A DNA stretch of 64,000 nucleotides from Brachypalpus laphriformis (Eukaryota; Arthropoda; Insecta; Diptera; Syrphidae), in assembly GCA_945910035.1 (NCBI GenBank), contig OX246754.1:184094249-184158248 (forward strand), written 5' to 3'. Both the position numbers and the translations under genes were made by a program. Positions within the stretch are counted from its first letter, which is position 1. Each line of letters starts with the position of its first letter. This document shows, piece after piece, positions 55,296 through 64,000 of this stretch. A model generated the notes under the pieces. That model was not told the DNA's origin. It was given only the letters and a program-made list of their open reading frames with translations, and made no database searches.

Positions 55296-55869
55296 TACCA
55301 AATGCGTGAAACACAACCGATCGCTATAAACTTTCTTTCATATACATATGCACTGCGTTGTGTATTTAACCCTTGTGTGAGTGGCAACAAAAAATTACAC
55401 TTAAGAGTGCCATGGTACCCAGGTACCGCAGTATATTTTGTACGGTAATTGTGTGCTGATTTGTGAATTAGATTAAAAAAAACTATTGTAAGAGAAAAAA
55501 ACAGGAATTTTTTCAAAGCAGTTGTTTGTAAATAATTACGGATTTTCATAATTTTTTTTATTTGAAAAGAATTAAGTAATAGAGATGCGACTACTCGGTC
55601 AACTTTGGCAGCGACTATGGATCGGCAGCGACACATTCGAGGCATTTTGCTAAATTTTTGCAGTGCTGATCGCATACCGGTTTTGTGCACCATATGCACT
55701 CCTCGCGTGTTTTGCATTTACGACCTGAAACGCAAAGGTGACAAGTACCTTTGAACACAAGGTTTTCGTCTGCTCAGCCTTCCGGTGTAGGTAGAGTAGC
55801 CATTGTGGGATGAATCGTCTTACCGAGCGCTAACTGGATGTAATACGACGTGGAAAAGTTGGCCATTAC

Positions 55870-56168
55870 AAATACAAATACAAATATTTGGCGCAACAGC
55901 TCTTTAAAGTACCAGGGCCTAGCTTCTCGCAACCACTCATGTTGTGTGCGTTATATTTTTCACACGAATGGAAGGGACCTACAGTTTTAATGCCGAATCC
56001 GAACGGCGATTTGAGAAGCATTTTCATGACAACAATACTCTCGGATGTTTGTCAGACGCTCGCGAGAGGTGGGGCCGTGAAAAAACTTGTTGGTGTTTTC
56101 TGGGATTCGAACTTGGAACCTCATGCGTAGTGATCCGACACACTAACCACTTACGCCACGGCGCCCAC
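55870..56168 (-). mobile_element. tRNA-derived SINE in the piggyBac transposase
   Basis: 299 bp, minus strand, flanked by AAAGTTGGCCATTAC at 55855-55869 and 56169-56183 (15-bp TSD). The head resembles a tRNA: A-box TGGCGTAAGTGG (56148-56159) and B-box AGTTCGAATCC (56103-56113), about 35 bp apart. The tail is ATTTGTATTTGTATTTGT rather than poly(A), hinting that a partner LINE with such a tail mobilised it. None of the LINEs in this window has that tail. Confidence 0.9.
56103..56159 (-). promoter_or_regulatory. RNA polymerase III internal promoter (A and B boxes) of the SINE
   Basis: A-box at 56148-56159 and B-box at 56103-56113, read on the minus strand, 11 bp from the element's 5' end. Expected to recruit TFIIIC. 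Confidence 0.82.
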
Positions 56169-57284
56169 AAAGTTGGCCATTACTTTCGGAATTTTCGACC
56201 GCTCTTCTATACCTGGCAGCGTTTAGCCATGTTGGTGAGAAACAACTTCCCTTTATTAGTCGCAGTGATGTTGTTGAAAGAATACACGGCATAGGCTGCT
56301 AGACCGTAGACATCGAGCAAATTGTAGAACATGGCGAGCGGCCACAGTTTGGTTCTGCGTTTTGTCATCTAAAATGCAATAATTTTGTGCATCGTGTCTA
56401 CTCCACTCTTCGTTTTATTATAATACAATATCATCTCTGGCTTGTACTTATTTTGTTCATCGGCGATAGAGCTATCATGATGCATAGACGATAAACAATC
56501 ACAGCCTTGTTTGTTGTCGGTACATATGATACTATACTGTATTTCGATTCATGGAAGCCAAATACGCTGGAAAACTCTTTACGGTCTCTGCGTTTTTTTC
56601 ATTTGTGGTGGAATGAATGTTTTATTTTTGCGAACGGTGCCGACCAAAGTTACGTTTTTAGCGAGGAGGTATTTCGCGAGGTCCAAACTAATGAACAAAT
56701 TGTCGGTGATTTCATTGCGGCCTGATCCCTTGTACCTTCGCAACCTCTTTACAACGTTTTCTTCAACGATGGTCTGGCGTGCTGTACCTGCCTCCTTTCC
56801 AGTAAAGGGTTTACCACGCAGTGGATAGTAGTTTAACGTATTGCAAGCCCATCAAACCTTAATGTCATATTTGGTTGGTTTTGAGGGCATTTACTGCGTA
56901 AACTGAGGCTTCTGTACGGAAACAGCTATACATCCACAGTGATGTCTGCTGATGGTTTGTAGTTTTTATGCAGCTGTTCATTTATTAGGTTCCAAAAATT
57001 ATGAATTGGGGCGCCTTTATTAGTAGACATTCGATCAGCTTTAGTATGCATATTATCGAAGCGTATAAAGCGCTTTATTGCAGAATATCGGCAACGATAT
57101 ATTGCAGCAAGAAAATAGGTGACAGGGTCGGAGTCTCAGAGAATCGATGTGGGCTCTCCACTTGAATGATGCACGGCCGCCATAAAGAGAACACCTTCAA
57201 GTCTTGGCAGGATGTTTCTTAGTTGACCAGCGACTCCTCGTTGCCTTCTATGTGATGTGAGCAGTCGGATTCGCACGCATTTCA

Positions 57285-59883
57285 TTTACGGAATGACAAC
57301 ATTGACATTTGCTTGATCTCTGAAACTCATTTGACAAAGGAATCCGGGGTAAAAATAAGAGGGTATCGTGCTTATCACGCATACCACCCTTCCGGAAGAG
57401 CTAGAGGCGGATCCTCCTTATTCATTAAAGACTGCATTGAGCACTCCATAAATACGACGATTGAAATCGATACAATACAAACAAGCTCAGTTCGAGTTAA
57501 GAATAGGCACTCGTATTTCAACATCGCGTCCATTTATTGTCCTCCGCGATGCACGTTTAGAAGTAATGACTTTGTACGTCTCCTTGACTCACTTGGACCG
57601 AATTTCATTATAGGTGGCGATTTCAACGCAAAACACACCTTTTGGGGTTCCAGATCCAATTCACGGAAAGGCAGACTTCTGTACGAAGCCGGTATGCAAT
57701 TCGGGGTTGATTTCTTTTCGACGGGGAAACCGACGTATTGGCCCTCTGATACAGCAAAAATACCGGACCTAATAGACTTCTTCGTAGCAAAAGGAGTATC
57801 TTCAAATTTTGCGAAAGTAGAGGAAAGCTTTGATCTTTCCTCAGATCACTCGCCGGTAATCTTGACAATAAGTGACCGACTAATGACAGTAGAAGGTGTG
57901 CCTAGATTAACTAACAAAAAAACTAACTGGCGCGACTTTAGAACTGATTGCGAAGAAAATATTGTCTTAAATGTATCGCTCAAAACACCTTTCGAAATAG
58001 AAGATGAGCTCGGCAAATTTATTGAATCAATACAAAATGCCGCGTGGAAAAATACACCTTTAAGGAGGAAAGAAGTCCCATGCAATGAAGCTTATTATCC
58101 GCCGGAAATAAAAGAACTTATTCGAGAAAAGAGGAGAGCACGCAAAATATGGCAACAAACTCGCGCTCCCCAGCATAAAACCCACTCGAATTTCCTATGC
58201 AATAAGCTTAAAAAAGCGATCCAAGACCTAAAAAACCGAGAGACTTCAGCTTATCTTGAAGGTTTAACCGCCGAAAAAACCACTAATTACTCGCTCTGGA
58301 AAGCTGTCAAAAGAATTAAAAAACCGCAAATACACTCGCCACCGATAAGAAAAAACAACGACGAATGGGCAAAAGGTGACAAAGGAAAAGCGGATCTATT
58401 TGCCGAGCACTTAGAAGAGACTTTTAAGCCATTTGATGGAGAAACATTGGTAGACGATTTTACCGGTACGACTACGACATCTGACAACCTAAGAATAAAA
58501 AGTGTGTCACTTATAGAACTTTGCCAGGCAATAAAAAACCTGAAGAACAATAAAGCTCCTGGCTATGATTTAATAACCGGACAAATCCTCAAGGAATTAC
58601 CAAAAAAGGCGCTATTAAAATTGCTTTATTTAATAAATGCTTCCATTAGATTATTATACGTTCCAAATCAATGGAAAGTCGCAGAAGTCATAATGGTTCC
58701 GAAACCGGGGAAATCTCCAAATGACAAAAAATCGTACAGACCGATATCGCTACTACCAATAATATCGAAGGTATTTGAAAAACTCCTTCTGAAACGGATT
58801 CTTCCGGTCATTGAAGAGAGACGCCTAATACCTGACCACCAATTCGGGTTCAGAATCAAGCATTCCACAATTGACCAGGTTTATAGAATAACCGACGAAA
58901 TTGAAAAAGCCCTTGAGGAGAAAAAGATTTGTTCTAGCGCTTTTCTTGACGTATCTCAAGCCTTCGACAGGGTTTGGCACGATGGATTGAATTATAAGCT
59001 AAGACGAATCCTTCCGGAGTAACTTCATAAGATCTTAGAATCGTACCTTAAAAACAGACTTTTTCGTGTTAAGCACGGAACTGAATATTCTGATTTTAAA
59101 GAAATCGCCGCCGGAGTTCCGCAAGGAAGTGTCCTTGGGCCTATCTTATTCTTGCTGTACACTCGGGACATACCTCAAACTGAAGGCACTATTGTAGCTA
59201 CGTTCGCGGACGATACGGCTATTCTGGCAACGGAAAGTTCAATCGAGTCAGCAACCATAAAACTGCAATGAGCCTTGGATAAAATCTGTGAGTGGACAAA
59301 AACTTGGCGCATTGTTCTTAACGAGACCAAATCGACGCATGTTAACTTCACTTACAAGAAAATAATCAACCTTCCCGTTTTCATTAACTCGGTACAAATA
59401 CCGCATGCAAACGAAGCTAAATATCTGGGAATGACACTAGACGCGAAACTTAAATGGAAACCTCACGTTAAAAAGAAACGTGACGAAGTCGAAAATCGTC
59501 TTAGAGAAATGTATTGGCTAATTGGAAGATATTCCAAACTAAGCGTATATAACAAACTGCTTCTGTATAAGCAAGTGCTTAAACCCGTGTGGACGTACGG
59601 TATACAACTCTGGGGTTGTACCAAACCAAGCAATAGGAATCTCATACAATCATTGCAAAATAAAATTATAAGAATAATCGTGAACGCTCCCTGGTATATC
59701 AGAAACAATGATATCCACAGAGACTTAGGGATAGCTACCGTGGAGGACGAAATAAAAAACTTCGCTCGCAAGCTTCGTATTCGTCTTCATGGCCATTGCA
59801 ACTGTGCCATACTCCAAACTTTGGATGTGACAAATCTTACGCGCCGACTTCAAAGAACGAAACCGTTCGAATTAGCGCTATAA
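57285..59883 (+). pseudogene. jockey ORF2: endonuclease and reverse transcriptase, two stop codons
   Basis: Enters the endonuclease at NDNIDICLISETHLT (no start codon; the N-terminal WN motif is lost). IASIYCPPRC, FIIGGDFNAKHTFWGSR (57600), DLIDFFVAKG and LSSDHSPVILTI (57840) complete EN. The linker is basic (KELIREKRRARKIWQQTR). RT: NKAPGYDLITGQILKELPKK (58550), MVPKPGKSPNDKKSYRPISL, IPDHQFGFRIKHSTIDQVYR (58830), AFLDVSQAFDRVWHDGLNYK, AGVPQGSVLGPILFLLYTRD (59110) and VATFADDTAILATE (59200). The C-terminal REMYWLIGRYSKLSVYNKLL and NAPWYIRNNDIHRDLGI are jockey hallmarks. Stops: TAA at 59020 and TGA at 59269. No RNase H. Recent copy. Confidence 0.93.
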
Positions 59884-60119
59884 GACAAAAAGCCGCATGT
59901 CATGACGGTTTCAGCAGGTGCTTTTATTGGAAATCTACCTGTCTCACGCGAATATAAATCTGAAGCTTAAACTACTTGATAAGGTCAAACTTAGTCGTAG
60001 TAAACAAAACGAAGGGAAGGGTGTTTTTAGTCAGTAGAAATCTGACACTACTATGAGTACACGGTCTCATAGTGTCTCATGAAGATTTTCACCTACCCAC
60101 GAAAAAAAAAAAAAAAAAA
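57285..60119 (+). mobile_element. jockey-clade LINE inserted in piggyBac
   Basis: 2.8 kb, 5' truncated inside the endonuclease, A18 tail at 60102-60119. Flanks share CATTTCA (57278-57284 and 60122-60128), a short, imperfect TSD. The 3' UTR (59884-60101) has no notable feature. It is the least damaged coding element here: one frame spans the whole ORF2 remnant with two stops. It lies opposite to the piggyBac transposase. Confidence 0.9.
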
Positions 60120-60471
60120 CCCATTTCAGTGCATAATCTATGGCAGTACCCAGGTACTTTGATCCCATATTCGAGATCATGTCAATAAAAAAATTCTACA
60201 GAACAAACATATGGCTCGATATTCGGCCTAAATAGCGCATTCAACACAGAAATGTTTTTTAGGAAGGTACTGAAAATACTGACAAAGAGGCTGTGGTGGA
60301 ACACTTTTTTTTGTCAAATTATGTTGGAAAAGTACCCAGGTACCTTGACACCTGCACAAGGGTTAAAGAAGAAAAAAACTGCAAGCTCAAAGCAACATTT
60401 GCAATCGGCGTCATTCAAAGTTAACGGGAACACTAACGATAAACAGAGGGAATTTATTTTCCAACCCAATA

Positions 60472-62367
60472 CTTTGTCGCTCCTTTCCTTGAACTGGAGC
60501 TACTTCCAAGATAACGAGATCATATTTACACAGGGTCTCCTGTAGATAAAATGCATAATCTGTTCAAAATCATGTGCCTAGTGTTTATATGGGTTGTTTA
60601 AGAGCTAAAAGTTGGCGACAAACAGTCAAGCAGATGAACAAGTGAGCGAGAGTAATATACAATAGACTACATTGACTACTATTCGCAGGCAAAATGGTTT
60701 TGACCAGCAACCACTGTTGCCACTGCTAAGAAAAATAATTCACTTTACCATTACCAAAATTTAAAATTTCACAAGAAATGTCTATTTCTATGTCACATGA
60801 ATCTGCTGGCAACCGCTAGAATGTCAATTTCAAACACAAGGGTACGAGTACTTGCTTACGGGGTATAAATCATAAAACTCCTAATACATATTAACTAAAT
60901 AATCTTCTTCTTCCTTTTATCAGCGAGGTTATGATCCGAAAATAAGCGATCATAACCGTCCCACTTCACCCCATTTCTACTGATCCGCCTGTGGGGTTCG
61001 ACTAACTAAATAATATTTATTTTATTTATTTATAAGGGTATTAGCAATAAAAGCACACAAAAAATGTTATCAACAAAGTCTGCCTTTGAGATGATCATGC
61101 AAGTCATTTAGATACAACGTGAAAAGAAATGGTGATATAAGACATCTTTGTTTTACTCCAGACTCTGTTTCAAAGTGATCAGATAACTCCTCTCCTATCC
61201 ATACCGCCGACTGAGTTTTTATACAAATATTTCCAGTTTGGTCGAAACGCGAATTTCCTGTATCTTATAAATGAATGCTTTCCGTGACAGTTTGAAATCT
61301 TATAATTCACGAAGAATGCACATACACTCATACCTCGCTTTGCGCAAAACGAAGTAAGACAATCATGTAAAATAAGGGGATGCGTCCCTGAAAGTAGGGA
61401 ATATGTAAAATTTAAAGAAGTTTGAAACGTATTATAAAATAAATAATGAGAAAAAGAAAAAAAGCAGAGAACCCGACCGATGGCTTTTGCGATCGGAAAA
61501 CGAAATGGCAAAAAGGGGCGAAAGGAAAAAGTGCAACAACACAGCACGTTGGCCGCTCAGCTGGGGTGGCTCGATTTGAGAATCGATGAATTGGGGAAGA
61601 CCACAGAATATAGGGTATGGACAAAATGGGTTTAGACGCCACGTAATTTTTGATAAAATACGGGAGGGAAATTACGAAACCTTTGGAGTGGATGATGCTG
61701 AAACAAATAAATGAAAAGAAAACAATGTTTTCCACCACTTTATAATCGCTCCTCACGAGCGGCCGATTCATTAAATGCAAAGAGGTAATCAAATAAACAG
61801 AATCCAATTTAAAAAAGAAAACAACAAAAAGGTAATTTACGGGGGATCAGAAAAAAAAACCTCGAAGAGGAAAAAAGATCCCCAAGAAAGCAAGAAATAT
61901 ATCGCCGTTGGAAGGGCCCGCTACGGCAAGTCCCGAAAAACTCAAAACCCAAAATTACGGGGCGCGTACCCCGCTTTCACCGGGAAATTTAAACACACAA
62001 CGGAACAAAATCCTACCGGGTTTCAAAATTCAAAATAATCCTACACAAAACGCACTAAATTCTCAAACCAAAAATAAACAACAATTTCAAAGAAAAATTC
62101 AAACTTATCTGTTCTTTTGTTTCCTCTTTGTTCTATGCACTTCCTGTTGGGTGCCCCGTTCTGGCTACCACTGTCTCAAAAAAACTCCTCATGTCCTCGT
62201 CCTGTAATTGCCCTGTCCTTCTAACACATCCTTTCACTTAATTTTCTTCTTCCGAAAATTTGTTCCCACTCAAAAAAACTTTCCACTGTGCAAAACAAAC
62301 CTTGTTGATTCTCCTTATGTTCTTTGTTCTGCATCAAACTTCCAGGTCTCTAGCTGGTCAACCAACC
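60472..62367. other. Mostly unassigned interval (holds LINE-C6)
   Basis: Apart from the 99-bp LINE-C6 no domain is recognised. ORFs at 61179-61547 and 61412-61807 (minus) and 61775-62207 (plus) overlap each other in low-complexity A-rich DNA and carry no motif I know. Confidence 0.45.
60904..61002 (-). mobile_element. LINE-C6: 99-bp 3' end copy with 12-bp TSD
   Basis: Minus strand: CGAACCCCACAGGCGGATC, the 3' UTR hairpin (GATCGCTTATTTTCGGATC) and a GGAAGAAGAAGATT tail. TAACTAAATAAT flanks it exactly at 60892-60903 and 61003-61014. Confidence 0.93.
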
Positions 62368-64000
62368 ATTCCATTCAACAGTGACGATGACAGTCAAGAT
62401 TCCCGTCAACCCGATCAGAATGAAGTGAGGATAGCGATATCTAAACTCAAATCTAACAAAGCTGCTGGAGTCGCCGGCCTTGTCGGTGAACTTTTCAAGG
62501 CAGGAGGAGATGAGCTGGTAAGGAGCATGCACCAGCTCATCTGTAATCTGGTCGGATGAAAGTTTGCCCGATGAATGGAACCTCAGCGTCATTTGCCCGA
62601 TCCTGAAGAAAGGAGACCCTCTGAACTGCGTCAATTAAAGAGGTATACGTCTGCTCAATATCGCATATAAGATCATGTCTGCCGTATTATGTGAACGACT
62701 AAAACCGACCGTCAACATCCTGATAGGTCCTTATCAGTGCGGTTTCAGGCCTGGAAAGTCCACCATTGACCAAATATTCACACTACGGCTGATCTTGGAA
62801 AAACCCATGAATATAAAGTCGATACGCACCACCTCTTCATCGATTTCAAAGTTGCCTGTGGTAGCGTGTATAGAAACGAGTTATACAGAGCCATGTCTAG
62901 TCTTGACATTCCTACCAAGCTCGTCCATTTGTGCAGAATGACGATGGAGAGCTCTCGCTGCTCCATCAAAGTCGGTAAGAGCATCATCGAATCGTTCGAT
63001 GCGTCAGGAAAGGTCTTAGACAAGGTGACGCGCTATCATGTGATCTCTTTAACATAGTACCTGAGAGAATTGTACGAAACTTACAAGCCAATACTGGAGG
63101 TACAATCTTTTACAAGTCTGTACAACTACTCGTTTATACCGATGACATTGACATAATCGGAAGAACTCAGCGGGCAGTCAATGGGGCATTTACGAGTATT
63201 GAGATCGAGGAGGCAAAGATGGGTCTAGCGGTCAATGAAAGCAAAACAAAATATATGCTGTCTACAAAAAAGGACACCCAACATCGGCGTCTTGGATAGA
63301 ACGCCACGATAGACGGATATAATTTTGAGGTAGTAAAGGATTTTGTCTACCTAGGCAAACCCCACAGGCGGTTCAGTAGAAATGCGGTGAAGTGGGAGGG
63401 TTGTGATCCTTTGTTTTCGGATCATAACCTCGCTGATAAAAGGAAGAACAAGAAGAAGAAGGCTCTATGGTACTCTTGCCAATCGTTGTTTATATGGGCT
63501 AAGACGGCAATTGAGTAGCAAAGACCTATCTCGAACTACTGAGGTAACTCTGTATAAGACACTTATCATCCCAGTCCTGCTGTATGGCGCAGTGGCATGT
63601 GCTTTGACAAAACCGGATGAGGATGCCCTTAGTTATTTCGACAGAAAAGTTCTTCGAGCGATCTTTGGTCCCGCCTGCATAGACGGTGAGTGGAGGAGAA
63701 GGTAAAATGCCGAACTATACGGCCTGTACAAGGACATCGACTTAGCCAGACGAGTTCACATACGGCGACTAAGATGGCTGGGTCATTTAGAGCGGATGGA
63801 GCCCAACGTTCCCGCTAAGATAGTCTTCGAATCCACCCCGGATGGAGGGCGCAGTAGAGAACGGCCTCGTGGTAGGTGGCGCAAACAACTGGAGAGGGAC
63901 CTCAACCAACTTGGCGTGCGCAACTGAAGGCAGCTGGCTCGTAACCGTGCTGACTGGAGAGGTTTGTTGGTTGAGGTCCGGGTCCACCCCGGACTGTAGC
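62368..64000 (+). mobile_element. LINE-A'3: RT to 3' end, holding LINE-C5
   Basis: Begins abruptly at PFNSDDDSQDSRQPDQNEVR, then NKAAGVAGLVGELFKAGGDE (PDG altered), CPILKKGDPLNC, YQCGFRPGKSTIDQIF (62735), FIDFKVACGSVYRNELY (AYDS altered), KVGKSIIESFDA and 'YADD' homology near 63140 (YTDD). LINE-C5 interrupts at about 63357. Then RTTEVTLYKTLIIPVLLYGA, YFDRKVLRAIFGPACIDGEW (63640), RLRWLGHLERM and RGRWRKQ homology, ending CGGACTGTAGC at the window edge, just at the expected 3' end. Several frameshifts and a short deletion beside LINE-C5. Confidence 0.88.
63357..63462 (+). mobile_element. LINE-C5: about 105-bp 3' end copy in LINE-A'3
   Basis: AACCCCACAGGCGGTTCAG, GATCCTTTGTTTTCGGATC hairpin, then AAGAACAAGAAGAAGAAG. 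The flanking LINE-A' codes FVYLG | SMV. At most 2-3 bp (GGC) could be duplicated, unlike the 9-18 bp at other LINE-C copies. Confidence 0.88.

Larger units (their letters stand above)
55640..57284 (-). pseudogene. piggyBac transposase (broken, with SINE and jockey insertions)
   Basis: Minus strand. From about 57130: FLAAIYRCRYSAIKRFIRFD, NYKPSADITVDV-stop (first Asp), after a frameshift QYMPSKPTKYDIKV-WAC-like sequence, GSGRNEITDNLFISLDLAKY (second Asp), VTLVGTVRKNKTFIP, SSMHHDSSIADEQNK, KPEMILYYNKTKSGVDTMHK (third Asp, about 56400) and KLWPLAMFYNLLDVYGLAAY. The SINE interrupts near 56169. Beyond it the C-terminal cysteine-rich domain CHLCVSGRKCKTREECIWC, then CDQHCKNLAKCLEC (55720-55650) resembles the zinc-binding end of piggyBac transposases. 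All three Asp are visible. The N-terminus is separated by the jockey insertion. Confidence 0.9.
55366..60366 (-). mobile_element. piggyBac transposon inserted in mariner
   Basis: TTAA at 55366-55369 followed by CCCTTGTGTGAGTGGCAA. The right end, inverted, is TTAA (60363-60366) then CCCTTGTGCAGGTGTCAA. TTAA targets with CCC termini are the piggyBac signature. Near both ends lies GTACCCAGGTAC (55416, 60332, variant 60147), a likely subterminal repeat. The transposase is on the minus strand. A SINE (55870-56168) and a jockey LINE (57285-60119) inserted later. Confidence 0.92.
54178..60469 (-). mobile_element. mariner transposon (DD34D), outer shell of nest 3
   Basis: Left end TTGGGCTGGCCAATAAGTTC (from 54178). 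Right end, inverted, TTGGGTTGGAAAATAAATTC (to 60469). Both continue CCCTCTGTTT, and both are flanked by TA (54176-54177, 60470-60471). The transposase gene lies on the minus strand next to the left end. Without the piggyBac insertion the element is about 1.29 kb, the standard mariner size. The piggyBac entered a TTAA in the mariner 5' leader. Confidence 0.92.

Noticed and set aside
56103..56168. A possible tRNA gene
   Set aside because: A and B boxes are good, but no cloverleaf with a matching acceptor stem could be built by eye. The unit extends 299 bp with a repeat tail and a TSD, which is a SINE.
61775..62207. Coding gene in A-rich DNA
   Set aside because: Two overlapping frames are open, residues are mostly Lys/Asn/Gln, and no start context, splice signal or domain is evident.
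1..64000. CRISPR arrays, bacterial operons, LTR retrotransposons or integrated virus
   Set aside because: No regularly spaced repeats, no prokaryotic gene layout, no LTR pairs or integrase/protease motifs were seen.

Overview
The window looks like a repeat-dense, non-coding stretch of an insect nuclear genome. The transposon mix fits a dipteran, but the species cannot be named. Almost every recognisable protein is a broken transposable-element (TE) protein: APE endonuclease, non-LTR reverse transcriptase, RNase H, or DDE transposase. No rRNA, CRISPR array or bacterial-type operon is visible. One candidate host gene (two exons, 33341-33616) sits in a calmer patch.

Family labels are mine. LINE-A and LINE-A' are RTE-like elements with 'TAGCGCCACC(TAAG)n' 3' ends. 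LINE-B is a second RTE-like family, with a (TAAG)n tail in one copy. LINE-C and H are RTE-like with (GAA)n-type tails. D and F are LOA/I-type elements with RNase H. E is a CR1/Jockey-superclade element. R1a, R1b and R1c are one R1-clade family with poly(A) tails. There is also one jockey element, one tRNA-type SINE, and four DNA transposons: a DD41D Tc1/mariner-type element, a Transib, a DD34D mariner and a piggyBac.

The main result is that many apparently separate fragments fit together as Russian-doll insertions. Target-site duplications (TSDs) and reading frames that resume exactly at the junctions support this. Nest 1 (about 4.15-20.95 kb): LOA-type F holds LINE-B copy B1 and LINE-B copy B3; B3 holds element E; E holds LINE-A copy A1 and LINE-B copy B2. 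Nest 2 (43.47-49.42 kb): the DD41D transposon holds a Transib, which holds LINE-C1, which holds R1b. Nest 3 (54.18-60.47 kb): mariner holds piggyBac, which holds a SINE and a jockey element. Nest 4 (about 51.0-53.9 kb): a decayed LINE-A holds R1c and two short LINE-C copies. R1a also sits inside LOA element D (about 36.9-43.1 kb).

Layout: 0-1.5 kb LINE-A'; 1.5-3.0 kb nothing recognised; 3.0-4.15 kb RNase H and LINE-A relics; 4.15-20.95 kb nest 1; 21.3-22.6 kb element H; 23.0-25.5 kb LINE-A'2 with TSD; 25.6-27.5 kb unassigned; 27.5-31.1 kb LINE-A2, an inverted sister of A1; 31.1-36.0 kb short fragments plus the candidate host gene; 36.3-36.9 kb an 11-bp minisatellite that reverses orientation; 36.9-43.1 kb element D; then nests 2, 4 and 3; 60.5-62.3 kb mostly unassigned; 62.4-64.0 kb LINE-A'3.
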